From the NCBI RefSeq assembly GCF_000018405.1, contig NC_009943.1:616001-680000 (forward strand): a stretch of 64,000 bases of DNA. The letters run 5' to 3'. Below, piece by piece: positions 18,397-26,119 of this stretch. The notes beneath the pieces were generated by a model, which worked only from the letters and a program-made list of their open reading frames with translations, was not told the origin of the DNA and did no database searches. The position numbers and the translations under genes were made by a program. Each line of letters begins with the position of its first letter. Positions within the stretch are counted from its first letter, which is position 1. Source of the stretch: Desulfosudis oleivorans Hxd3 (GTDB lineage Bacteria > Desulfobacterota > Desulfobacteria > Desulfobacterales > Desulfosudaceae).

Positions 18397-19731
18397 TTAT
18401 GTAATGAAGTCGGAGCGGACCAGGCCGTATCCGTTTTCACCGTGCAGGAACTGGTCAAGCCCCTCCACTTCCCCTTGCTCTTCAATGCGGAATCCCACGC
18501 TTTTTTCCACCACAAAATAGATGGCCAGGGTGCCGACCACGGCCAGGGCCACGGTGGCGCCGACACCGGCCAGTTGAACGGCCAGCTGGTTCCACGCGCT
18601 CCAGGCCCCGCCCGCCGCCTCGGCCGCGTCTTTCATCCAGCTGTCGCGGATAAAGAAGCTCAGCAGCAGAACCCCCAGGCCGCTGCCCACGCCGTGAATA
18701 CCGAAACAGTCAAGGCTGTCGTCATACCCCAGCCGGTTTTTGGCTTTCAGCGCAAAGTAGCAGGCCATGGACGAAAGGGCGCCCAGGACCAGGGCGCCGC
18801 CGGGCAGCACCACGCCGGCGGCCGGCGTGATCACCACCAGGCCGGCCAGAATGCCGGACACAAACCCAAGGGAGGTGGCCTTGCGGTAAATCAGGGCCTC
18901 GATCACAAGCCAGGTGAGGGCCCCGCTGGCCGCGGATATCTGGGTCATGGTCAGTGCCCGTGCCGTGTCCAGGCCGCTCTGCACGGTGGAGCCGGCATTG
19001 AAGCCGAACCAGCCCACCCACAGCAGGCCCGCGCCCATCATGGTCATGACCATGTTGTTGGGCAGCATGGGGGTCTGGGGATATCCCCTTCTGGCGCCCA
19101 GCATCAGGGCGATGACCAGGGCGCTGACGCCCGCGGAAACATGGATCACCGTGCCGCCGGCCAGGTCGATGACCCCGGCCGCGCCCAGGTTGAAGAGCCA
19201 GCCGTCGGCGGCCCACACCCAGTGGCACAGGGGGCAGTAGATCACCAGAAACCAGAGGGCGATAAACAGGATGTATCCCCGGAAATAGACCCGTTCGGCC
19301 AGGGCGCCGCTGATCAGGGCCGGCGTGATGATGGCGAACTTGCCCTGGAACATGGCCAGCACGTATTCAGGCACGCCGTTTGTGATGCTGGAGTCGATGC
19401 CCTTCAACAAGAAGTAGTCGCTGTTCCAGCCGACCACACCGCCCATCACGCTTTTACCGAAGGTCAGGGCGTATCCCACCACCACCCACAGCACGCCGAT
19501 GACCGCCATGGCCACAAAGCTGTGCATCATGGTGCCCAGAACGTTTTTGGTCCGCACCAGGCCGCCGTAAAACATGGCAAGCCCCGGCACCATCAGCAGG
19601 ACCAGGGCCGTGGAGGTGAGCATCCAGGAGGTGGTGCCGGTGTCGATAACCGTCTCCGGGGCGGCGGCAAGCGCCGGCATTGTCTGGAGGACCCATGCAG
19701 CGGTCAGGGCCGATACCATTTTTCTTTTCAT
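18397..19731 (-). CDS. amt: Divergent Amt-family ammonium transporter
   Basis: A 444-residue Amt protein. The start at 19731 follows an AGAGGGG site; an in-frame start 24 bp earlier is less likely. A signal sequence ends near ALAAA. Both pore histidines are kept (VIHVSAG and GIHGVGSG), but the motif after the second is GVGSGLGVLL instead of the usual GVCGxWG, and an extra loop (FFIRDSWMKDAAEAAGG) follows. The tail is FRIEEQGEVEGLD, a weaker match to the PII-contact region. It lies 36 bp after glnD. It may be a transporter with altered kinetics or an ammonium sensor; the sequence alone does not decide. Confidence 0.92.
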   Translation of the reverse strand: MKRKMVSALTAAWVLQTMPALAAAPETVIDTGTTSWMLTSTALVLLMVPGLAMFYGGLVRTKNVLGTMMHSFVAMAVIGVLWVVVGYALTFGKSVMGGVVGWNSDYFLLKGIDSSITNGVPEYVLAMFQGKFAIITPALISGALAERVYFRGYILFIALWFLVIYCPLCHWVWAADGWLFNLGAAGVIDLAGGTVIHVSAGVSALVIALMLGARRGYPQTPMLPNNMVMTMMGAGLLWVGWFGFNAGSTVQSGLDTARALTMTQISAASGALTWLVIEALIYRKATSLGFVSGILAGLVVITPAAGVVLPGGALVLGALSSMACYFALKAKNRLGYDDSLDCFGIHGVGSGLGVLLLSFFIRDSWMKDAAEAAGGAWSAWNQLAVQLAGVGATVALAVVGTLAIYFVVEKSVGFRIEEQGEVEGLDQFLHGENGYGLVRSDFIT

Positions 19732-19767
19732 TGGCTGTCCCCTCTTTGTTCTCAATTTATTTGATGT

Positions 19768-22431
19768 TCATACGGTGGCCGTCTGTGAAGGGGCGGGATT
19801 ACCCGCTTCATGTCGTTCCAGCATTGTTTCAATCATGGTCTGGAGCCGGTCAACGGCCTCCGGCGTGTCCACTTTTTCTCCCTCCAGGGTCCGCACGTAA
19901 AAGATGTCGATCACCTGGTCCACCTTGGTGGCGATTTTGGCCACCCAGATATCGATGCCGCACTGAAACAGAATGTCGGTGATGGAAAAGAGCAATCCCG
20001 GAAAGTCGTAGGCAAACACCTCCACAATGGTAAAAAAGCTCGATTCTTCGTTGTCGATCTTTACCCGGTGCGGGCGCGTGGCAAAGGTCTTTTCCGTTCG
20101 CAGGGGCGCGGGCCGGGCCGCGATGGCCCCTGCCAGGTCGAGGTCTCCGGACAGGGCCGCCTGAAGATGGGAAGCCGCCTTTTCCCACTGCTGGTGCTCG
20201 TAGATTCGGTCCGCCGGCGGGCTTACGGTAAACACGTCCAGGGCGATGCCGTTTTTCCATGTGTAGATTTCAGCTTCCAGAATATCCAGGCTGTTTAACG
20301 TAAACACCCCGGCGATCTTTGAAAACAGGCCGGGCCGGTCCTTGGCGCAGATGGTTACGGTGCGGGCTGTGCCGTTGGCCGTCGAGGCCACGGTCCAGAC
20401 AAAGTCGCCATGGCCCAGCCGCCGGTAAAGGTCCATGTGCGCGCGAATGTTCAGGGCCGGCACATAGAGGCAGTAGCGGGGCGGCAGGATCTCCATGTGG
20501 GCGGCCAGGGCGGTTTTCTCCTCCGCGGAGGCGGCGATGTCCAGCAGCTCCCGGGTTTTGGTTTCCACGGTGGCCAGGGCCTTCCGGGAGGCCAGCTCGC
20601 CCTTTTCCAGGATTTTTAATACCTTTAAGAAGAGGTCCCGCAGCACCGACGCGGTCCAGTCGTTCCACGCCTTGGGGCCGGTGGCCATGGAGTCGGCCAC
20701 GGTGAGCAGGTAGAGCATGGACAGGGTTTTTTCGTCACCGATCCGGCGGGCGCAGGCCAGGGCCGTCTCTTCGCTGTTAATATCCCGGCGGGTGGCGGTT
20801 TTGGCCAGCAGCAGATGTTCTTTCACCAGAAAGGCCACGGCCCCGGTAAACTCCGGGCCGTATCCCATTCCCGACAGAATTGTTTCCGCTATTTTCGCCC
20901 CGCGTTCCGAATGGCCGCCGCCGGCCTCGCCCTTGCCGATGTCGTGAAGCAGGCCGGCCCACAGTAGAATCGTTTTCCGGCGGCCCAGCTCCCTGTAAAG
21001 CCTTGCGCACAGGGGGGCGTCGCTCTCCTTTGCCCCCAGGGCCTTGAGCCGCTCCACGGTCTGAATGGAGTGGCGGGCAATGGGAAACAGGTGGTACCCG
21101 TCGAACTGAATCCGGTCGATAATGGTTTTCATTTTTGGAATAAGCCGCTCCAGAACGCCGGTGTGCAGCATTTCGTTGAGCACCCCGGCATCCGGGGCCC
21201 AGGCGGCCAGAATGCGCTCAAAGGCTTTTGTGACGGCCGGGTCGCTGCGAAAGGGTTTGTCCACCAGAAAGGCAAACTCCCGAAGAATGCGCCGGGCTTC
21301 CAGGCCCAGGGGAAGATGCAGGCGGGCGCTCTGTTCAAAAATATCGAGCAGCAGGTGGGGCCGGGAAAGAATGGCCTCCGGTGACGCAAACGTAAGCAGG
21401 TTCCGGTCGACCTCGATGCCCGGCGCCACCGGCTGCCGGACCCGGGTTTTTCGCGCGAACCGGTAGCCCCGGGCATAACCGGCCTCGGCCAGAAAGGCCC
21501 GGTTGGTGTGCCGAATGTATTCCATCTCGCTGTGCAGCCGTCCCAGAAACCGCTCCACCGCCATCTGGCCCCCGGCCGTCTTGAAGCCCATGGCCGTTGC
21601 AATGACCTCCTGGTGATCCAGGTAGAGCTGGTCGAATTTTCGGCCGGCAAGCCCGTGCAGATGGTTGCGCACGGTCCAGATAAAGGCCAGGGCCCTGTTC
21701 AGGTCCGCGTATTCGTCGTGGGAGAGGTAACCGTAGTACTCCAGGTCCCGGGGGCTGATGATGGGCGAGATGATGCGGGCGATCCACAGCATGGAGTGAT
21801 AGTCCCGCAGGCCGCCCACGCCCTCCTTGAGGTTGGGCTCCAGCAGGTAGGAGGAGTCGCCGAATTTTCGGTGACGCTCCTGGTTGCCCTGAATCAGGGC
21901 CGCGATCACGTTGCGGGCCCGGCGACCGGAAAGCCCGGGGGCCAGCCGTTCCCGAAGCTGGGTATGCAGGGGCAGCATGCCGCACAGAAAACGGGCGTCC
22001 AGAAGGGAGGTGAGCACGTCCAGGTCCTGGCCGGCCAGGGTCACGCACTCCTTGACCGACCGGGTGGCATGACCTACCTCAAATCCCAGGTCCCACAGGG
22101 GATAGACCATTTCCCGGATCAGGGCCTCAGCCGCCGGGGGCACCTGTTTTTTGAACAGAAACAGCAGGTCGATATCCGAATGAATGCACATCTCCTGACG
22201 GCCGTAGCCGCCCAGGGCGATGACGGCAAAGGGATGTTTGTGGAAATTCATCTTCGGCCCCACCCGGCTGCCTTCAAAGCAGGAGATAAAATAGTCGTCC
22301 AGCAGGGCGGTGTGGCGGGAGAGAAAGTCAAATGCCTTGCCCTGTGCGGAAAAGTCGGCAATCAGGCGCTCCCGTGCAGTGCGCATGCGGGTCGCGGGTG
22401 TGTCGATGCCAGTGGTGGTCCCTGCATTCAT
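19768..22431 (-). CDS. glnD: PII uridylyltransferase/uridylyl-removing enzyme GlnD
   Basis: An 887-residue bifunctional nitrogen sensor. In order it has a nucleotidyltransferase domain (LGGYGRQEM at about 73-81, catalytic aspartates in HSDIDLLF, D86/D88), a GlnE/GlnD helical linker, an HD domain (HDIGKG) for uridylyl removal, and two ACT domains at the end (starting near TICAKDRPGLFSKIAG and VEVFAYDFPGLLFSITD) that bind glutamine. It modifies PII at Y51, and both PII proteins here have that residue. I choose the ATG at 22431, with AAAGGAA upstream. The TTG at 22455 would begin almost at the transcription start expected from the sigma-54 promoter at 22462. It leads an operon with two amt genes and PII, an unusually direct linkage of sensor and targets. 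Confidence 0.95.
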   Translation of the reverse strand: MNAGTTTGIDTPATRMRTARERLIADFSAQGKAFDFLSRHTALLDDYFISCFEGSRVGPKMNFHKHPFAVIALGGYGRQEMCIHSDIDLLFLFKKQVPPAAEALIREMVYPLWDLGFEVGHATRSVKECVTLAGQDLDVLTSLLDARFLCGMLPLHTQLRERLAPGLSGRRARNVIAALIQGNQERHRKFGDSSYLLEPNLKEGVGGLRDYHSMLWIARIISPIISPRDLEYYGYLSHDEYADLNRALAFIWTVRNHLHGLAGRKFDQLYLDHQEVIATAMGFKTAGGQMAVERFLGRLHSEMEYIRHTNRAFLAEAGYARGYRFARKTRVRQPVAPGIEVDRNLLTFASPEAILSRPHLLLDIFEQSARLHLPLGLEARRILREFAFLVDKPFRSDPAVTKAFERILAAWAPDAGVLNEMLHTGVLERLIPKMKTIIDRIQFDGYHLFPIARHSIQTVERLKALGAKESDAPLCARLYRELGRRKTILLWAGLLHDIGKGEAGGGHSERGAKIAETILSGMGYGPEFTGAVAFLVKEHLLLAKTATRRDINSEETALACARRIGDEKTLSMLYLLTVADSMATGPKAWNDWTASVLRDLFLKVLKILEKGELASRKALATVETKTRELLDIAASAEEKTALAAHMEILPPRYCLYVPALNIRAHMDLYRRLGHGDFVWTVASTANGTARTVTICAKDRPGLFSKIAGVFTLNSLDILEAEIYTWKNGIALDVFTVSPPADRIYEHQQWEKAASHLQAALSGDLDLAGAIAARPAPLRTEKTFATRPHRVKIDNEESSFFTIVEVFAYDFPGLLFSITDILFQCGIDIWVAKIATKVDQVIDIFYVRTLEGEKVDTPEAVDRLQTMIETMLERHEAGNPAPSQTATV

Positions 22432-22461
22432 GACTATCGGTTCCTTTTGGAACAAAAAGAA

Positions 22462-22477
22462 TGCAACTGGAATGCCA
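22462..22477 (-). promoter_or_regulatory. Sigma-54 promoter of the glnD-amt-amt-PII operon
   Basis: On the minus strand, TGGCATTCCAGTTGCA keeps GG and GC 10 bp apart and matches the -24/-12 consensus at nearly all positions. Transcription would start near 22450, leaving a leader of about 20 bases before the glnD ATG at 22431. Confidence 0.82.
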
Positions 22478-22771
22478 ACTGCTGTTTTTATGTAATATTC
22501 TTATTTTAAATGATTATTTGGCCAGGCACCGGTGTGGTACTTTACATTTTTGGAATATAATAAAAAATAAACAACAAAAATGTGATTAGCGAGAGGCCAG
22601 TGAGGGCAGGGGCAGTTTACGCGTCATTATCAGCGAAAGCGAAGCAATATTAAACGCTTTTTTCTTCGTGCGCTTCGTTTCTTCGCGGTCTTCGTGTTGA
22701 AACTCCCGGTGCTCCCGGCTCGGCCGGCCGCTTTTTAACACGAAGCGCACGAAGCTGACGATGCAGCCGGG
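22478..22771. repeat. Non-coding region with ACGAAG-type inverted repeat
   Basis: The part next to the sigma-54 promoter (22478-22600) is AT-rich and could hold activator sites. From about 22660 to 22757 an inverted repeat runs from CTTCGTGCGCTTCGT to ACGAAGCGCACGAAG. The word GAAGCTGACG at its end also occurs in the repeat nest at 45239-45862. No gene is seen. Confidence 0.6.
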
Positions 22772-23551
22772 CTATCGCAGGTCATTTGGAATCTGGCACA
22801 CCGGTATGGGGTCCATCTTGTGGCGGTTGGCCCTGTGAAACCGGCGATAGATGGCCAGCACTTCCTGTCGGCGGGCCGACAGCAGCGAGGGATCTTCACC
22901 GGTGGCATCAAAGGCCATGGCCCACTCCAGTTCGGGGTAGGTGGCGCCGATCTGGCTTTCGTCGGTGCGGTTGTCCGGCCACAGGCCGTCGGTGGGGGGC
23001 ACGTCCAGAATTTCCTGAATTACGCCCAGGTGGCGGGCCGCTTCATAGACCTCGGTTTTGACCAGGTCGGCAATGGGGGAGAGGTCCACCCCGCCGTCGC
23101 CGTACTTGGTGTAAAACCCCACGCCGAAGTCTTCGACCTTGTTGCCGGTGCCGGCCACCAGCAGGCTGTAATGAGAGGCAAAGACGTACAGGGTGACCAT
23201 GCGCAGCCGGGACCGGGTGTTGGCCAGGGTGCGGGTGTCGCCGACCGCATCGGGCAGGGCGTCCTGCAGTGAGGCCAGTACATTCGACAGGTCCACGGTT
23301 TCGGTGCGCACGTTGTCAAAACGGCCCGTCAGCCAGGCGATATGCTTTGCCGACAGGGAGACCTGGGCCGGATCCTGAAGGATCGGCAGGTTCAATGCCC
23401 ATACCGGCCTGCCGGTTTTCGCGCACAACGTGGAGGTGAGCGCGGAATCAATGCCGCCGGAAACCCCCACCACAAAGCCCTTCATTTTCGCATTGTCGCA
23501 GTAATTCACCAGCCAGGAAACGATATGGTCAACGACTTTTTCGGTTTTCAT
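22772..23551 (-). CDS. nadE: NH3-dependent NAD+ synthetase
   Basis: A 259-residue enzyme for the last step of NAD synthesis: it amidates nicotinic acid adenine dinucleotide using ammonia and ATP. The PP-loop SGGIDSAL is at about residue 31, and the TGNKVEDFGVGFYTKYGDGG substrate loop is present. The length matches the ammonia-only form; there is no N-terminal glutaminase domain, so ammonia is taken directly, which fits the neighbouring ammonium-uptake operon but may be coincidental. AAAGGGG precedes the ATG. It stands alone, with a hexamer repeat directly upstream. Confidence 0.93.
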   Translation of the reverse strand: MKTEKVVDHIVSWLVNYCDNAKMKGFVVGVSGGIDSALTSTLCAKTGRPVWALNLPILQDPAQVSLSAKHIAWLTGRFDNVRTETVDLSNVLASLQDALPDAVGDTRTLANTRSRLRMVTLYVFASHYSLLVAGTGNKVEDFGVGFYTKYGDGGVDLSPIADLVKTEVYEAARHLGVIQEILDVPPTDGLWPDNRTDESQIGATYPELEWAMAFDATGEDPSLLSARRQEVLAIYRRFHRANRHKMDPIPVCQIPNDLR

Positions 23552-23567
23552 GTGCTTACCCCTTTAA

Positions 23568-23606
23568 ATCGGTATCGGTATCGCTATCGGTATCGAAATC
23601 GATAGC
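23568..23606. repeat. Hexamer simple repeat (ATCGGT)
   Basis: About six imperfect copies of the 6-bp unit between nadE and the convergently placed HEPN-like gene's end. Related tracts occur at 12321, 45348 and 45782. Confidence 0.65.
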
Positions 23607-23625
23607 GTCTCGCCTAAACAATCAT

Positions 23626-24249
23626 TCAGAATGTTTGTTCGCTTCCATTGGAGCGGTTCATTTCCAGAGATTCTAGGTGCAGAGCGGATTTTGTTAACAA
23701 TTTTTTACTTTGGAAGATAATGGACCTGATTTTCCTCTCTTGAGATTGGTTTAAATGTTGGTATCGAAATGTCTCTATCGCAAGAAAACGAATAACATCA
23801 AGGATGTCTATCGCTATTTGTGGCATTCCATGCAACTCTATGAGCCAAAGGCTCGGGATGTAATGTTCAAAGTTGTTTCTCAAAGTTTCTTTTAATCGTC
23901 TAATGGAATCTGCTTGTCTAGCAGAGACATTTAGTGGGATACCACCGTAAAGTGTGCCCATCCAATTAGCATCCTTACACATCTCCAACGCTTCATCGAG
24001 CGTTATAAGCCGCTCATGTCCTTTTTTAGTTGTTTTTACGATTGAGCTTGGATTGGAAGTTTTGCAGGCGACTATTGCAAAACCATACAGAGCTCCATGT
24101 AATGATAACACCACCCATTTCCATGCCTTTGGATCAGTGAGTGCCCGTCGGATAAATTCACCTGCTCTTTCCAAGTAATCGAGCGCATTTGTCTCTTCGG
24201 TGAAGCGCAGGTATTTTTCCGTAAAACTGTTTCGTGTCAGTCTTCTCAT
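23626..24249 (-). CDS. HEPN-like hypothetical protein
   Basis: A 207-residue soluble, largely helical protein. I recognise it only as a widespread family without a name. Two traits stand out: a WKWVVLSLHGALYGFAIVAC segment and the motif LRNNFEHYIPS (about residues 127-137), which has the R-x4-H spacing of HEPN ribonucleases. It is more AT-rich than its neighbours, its codon use differs, and it has no good ribosome site, which suggests transfer. It is single, bounded by a hexamer repeat and by a proteobacterial intergenic repeat at 24276-24490. A toxin or defence nuclease is possible, but no antitoxin or other defence gene is adjacent, and the HEPN call is inference from one motif. Confidence 0.6.
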   Translation of the reverse strand: MRRLTRNSFTEKYLRFTEETNALDYLERAGEFIRRALTDPKAWKWVVLSLHGALYGFAIVACKTSNPSSIVKTTKKGHERLITLDEALEMCKDANWMGTLYGGIPLNVSARQADSIRRLKETLRNNFEHYIPSLWLIELHGMPQIAIDILDVIRFLAIETFRYQHLNQSQERKIRSIIFQSKKLLTKSALHLESLEMNRSNGSEQTF

Positions 24250-24275
24250 GTCACAACAGTATTAATACTATATTT

Positions 24276-24490
24276 ATCTGTTTCGTGTACTTTTCTTTGG
24301 CGCAAAGAAAAGTACCAAAAGAAACATGCCCTGCAGCTTGGCCTTCGGCTGCCCTCGTGCAAACGCTTTTTTCGGCGCGGGCAGGAACTCGCCCGCCTGT
24401 GGCGGTGCTCAAACAGCCTGCCCGCTGTTTCCGAAAAAAGCATTCACGCTCGGCTGCGCTGCAACGGGCGGGGCCTGATCCTTTGCGTTC
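24276..24490. repeat. Structured intergenic repeat
   Basis: It begins with a perfect 13-bp hairpin (GTACTTTTCTTTG at 24287-24299 and CAAAGAAAAGTAC at 24303-24315, loop GCG), followed by a GC-rich inverted repeat in which AAACGCTTTTTTCGG and its near-complement CCGAAAAAAGC bracket CGGGCAGG words. Sequences of this type are common between genes in Proteobacteria. The remainder to 24568 shows nothing further. Confidence 0.65.
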
Positions 24491-24568
24491 AATTGTTATT
24501 CATGGTTATGCTGAATGCTGTCTGGTCGCTTTGTTTTTTTATCCTTAGGACTAGGGCATACTTTATTG

Positions 24569-24871
24569 TCAGACTACTTGGTAGAGAAAAAAACCGAACC
24601 AAACAGCGTGAATTGTCAAAGCCAGAAGCTGTGGCCAAAACGGGAGATCCATCTCTTTTCGGCGATTTACCCAGGTGCTGTGAAGCATAGAATGCCCATA
24701 TGAAATAATACTGGCACCGATGGCGAAATTGGCCACCTTCTGAATGTAAATATACTCAAGGCCATTGTTGATATCTCTCATGAGCAGTAGCAACAAGAGA
24801 ACAGCGAGAGCATATCCAGGAATTTTGAATGCTTTCCAAAAATCCGGGTTTAAAATTTTTTCGTATTCCAT
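24569..24871 (-). CDS. Small inner-membrane hypothetical protein
   Basis: A 100-residue protein with hydrophobic segments at about residues 17-31 (GYALAVLLLLLLM), 43-60 and 78-98. I do not recognise the family. I choose the ATG at 24871 because a GGAGGGG stretch lies just before it; the longer frame from 24937 runs into a repeat fragment. It is on the same strand as the YjbQ gene but 98 bp away and separated by half a family A element, so co-transcription is uncertain. It is AT-richer than its surroundings. Confidence 0.55.
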   Translation of the reverse strand: MEYEKILNPDFWKAFKIPGYALAVLLLLLLMRDINNGLEYIYIQKVANFAIGASIISYGHSMLHSTWVNRRKEMDLPFWPQLLALTIHAVWFGFFLYQVV

Positions 24872-24914
24872 CTCTCCCCTCCATTTTAGCGAGTTGTCAT
24901 AATTTTTTGAAATA

Positions 24915-24967
24915 CAGTGACGAGGGGTGCCGCGCAACGCAGATATTGGGCTTCTGACAAAGCCATC
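24915..24967 (-). repeat. Family A element, half copy
   Basis: 53 bp matching one arm of the palindromic family A: CAGTGACGAGGGGTG, then CGCAACGCAGATATTGGGC, ending AAAGCCATC. It lies 2 bp after the YjbQ stop codon. The other arm is missing. Confidence 0.7.
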
Positions 24968-24969
24968 TC

Positions 24970-25386
24970 CTATTCCCCGATGATTTTAATCAATACCCGC
25001 TTGGGCCTGCGTCCGTCAAACTCACCGTAGAATATTTGCTCCCACGTGCCGAAATCAAGCCGGCCCCCGGTGACGGCCACCACCACCTCCCGGCCCATGA
25101 TCTGGCGTTTCATGTGGGCGTCGGCATTGTCTTCGCCCACGTTGTGCCGGTATTGGGAAACCGGGGCGTGGGGCGCCAGTTTTTCCAGCCACTGGTCATA
25201 GTCGTAGTGAAGGCCGGATTCATCGTCGTTGATAAAGACAGAGGCGGTGATGTGCATGGCATTGACCAGCACCAGGCCCTCCTGAATACCGCTTTCCGAA
25301 AGGCACTGTTCGACCTCGGGCGTGATGTTGATAAAGGCCCGGCGGGTGGGAACATTAAACACAAGCTCCTTGCGGAAGGTTTTCAT
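24970..25386 (-). CDS. yjbQ: YjbQ/UPF0047 family protein
   Basis: A 138-residue small enzyme-like protein. The family marks are [16 protein letters not shown], then the histidine cluster [13 protein letters not shown], and [12 protein letters not shown] near the end. Members are annotated as secondary thiamine-phosphate synthases because they complement in E. coli; the physiological reaction is unsettled. The start at 25386 follows AAGGAG; an in-frame start 21 bp upstream is less likely. It is divergent from the HAD gene at 25490. Confidence 0.9.
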   Translation of the reverse strand: MKTFRKELVFNVPTRRAFINITPEVEQCLSESGIQEGLVLVNAMHITASVFINDDESGLHYDYDQWLEKLAPHAPVSQYRHNVGEDNADAHMKRQIMGREVVVAVTGGRLDFGTWEQIFYGEFDGRRPKRVLIKIIGE

Positions 25387-25489
25387 GGGAAAGGCTCCTT
25401 TTTGCAAAAAGGCTGTTCGTGATTATAATAGTCCTGTATAAAAAATAACATAACGTGGAAAGTTGCAAGAAAAATAGAAAGTCAGGCCA

Positions 25490-26101
25490 TTGAAGACAGA
25501 TAAGGTTACCACCATTCTTTTTGACCTGGGCGGGGTCCTGTTCGAGCTGTCCGGCATTCAGAAAATCTCCCACTGGACCGGGGGCCGGCTGGCGCCGGCG
25601 GATCTGCTGGAGCGGTGGCTGGCCTCTCCGTCGGTGCGGGCCTTTGAGTGCGGCAGGATCGATTTTTTCGCCTTTCGGCACGCATTGAAGCAGGAGCTGG
25701 AGCTGGCCGTTTCCGACGACGAGTTTGAAAAAACCTTCAGGGCCTGGATTCGGCAGGTGTTTCCCGGCACAAAGGAGCTGCTGGCCGACCTGGCGCCGCG
25801 CTACCGGCTGGCCTGCTTTTCCAACACCAATGACGTGCACTGGCAGATTATCCGCAGCGATTTTGACGTGCTTTCCTGTTTTGAAAAAACCTTTGCCTCC
25901 TGTGAGATAGGGCTGGTCAAGCCGGACGCCGAGGCCTTTGATCATGTGCTGGCAGGCCTGGGCTGCGGGCCGGGACAGGTGCTGTTTTTTGATGACAGCC
26001 CAACCAACGTGGCCGCGGCCGAAGCCTGCGGCATGAACGCCCGCCGCGTTTACGGGGCACAAAATGTCCGGCAGGTGCTGATCGACATGGGCCTGCTGTA
26101 A
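25490..26101 (+). CDS. HAD-superfamily hydrolase (YihX-like)
   Basis: A 203-residue HAD phosphatase. Motif I is FDLGGVLFE near the N-terminus, motif II is CFSNTNDVHW, motif III lysine lies in GLVKPDAEAF, and motif IV is FFDDSPTNV. The aspartate spacing of motif I (Asp-Leu-Gly) resembles the YihX/sugar-phosphatase group. The helical cap sits between motifs I and II. No ATG is available, so the start is TTG at 25490 with only a weak ribosome site. It lies 18 bp before the sigma-54 activator gene, so the two may be co-transcribed. The substrate is unknown. Confidence 0.87.
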   Translation: MKTDKVTTILFDLGGVLFELSGIQKISHWTGGRLAPADLLERWLASPSVRAFECGRIDFFAFRHALKQELELAVSDDEFEKTFRAWIRQVFPGTKELLADLAPRYRLACFSNTNDVHWQIIRSDFDVLSCFEKTFASCEIGLVKPDAEAFDHVLAGLGCGPGQVLFFDDSPTNVAAAEACGMNARRVYGAQNVRQVLIDMGLL

Positions 26102-26119
26102 GGTATTTATAAAAAAGCA

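Noticed and set aside
18073..19764. 563-codon plus-strand frame opposite the amt genes
   Set aside because: The translation is repetitive Gln/His/Gly-rich and mirrors the membrane-protein codons on the other strand.
22432..22455. TTG start for GlnD eight codons upstream
   Set aside because: It would lie at about the transcription start of the sigma-54 promoter, leaving no leader or ribosome site.
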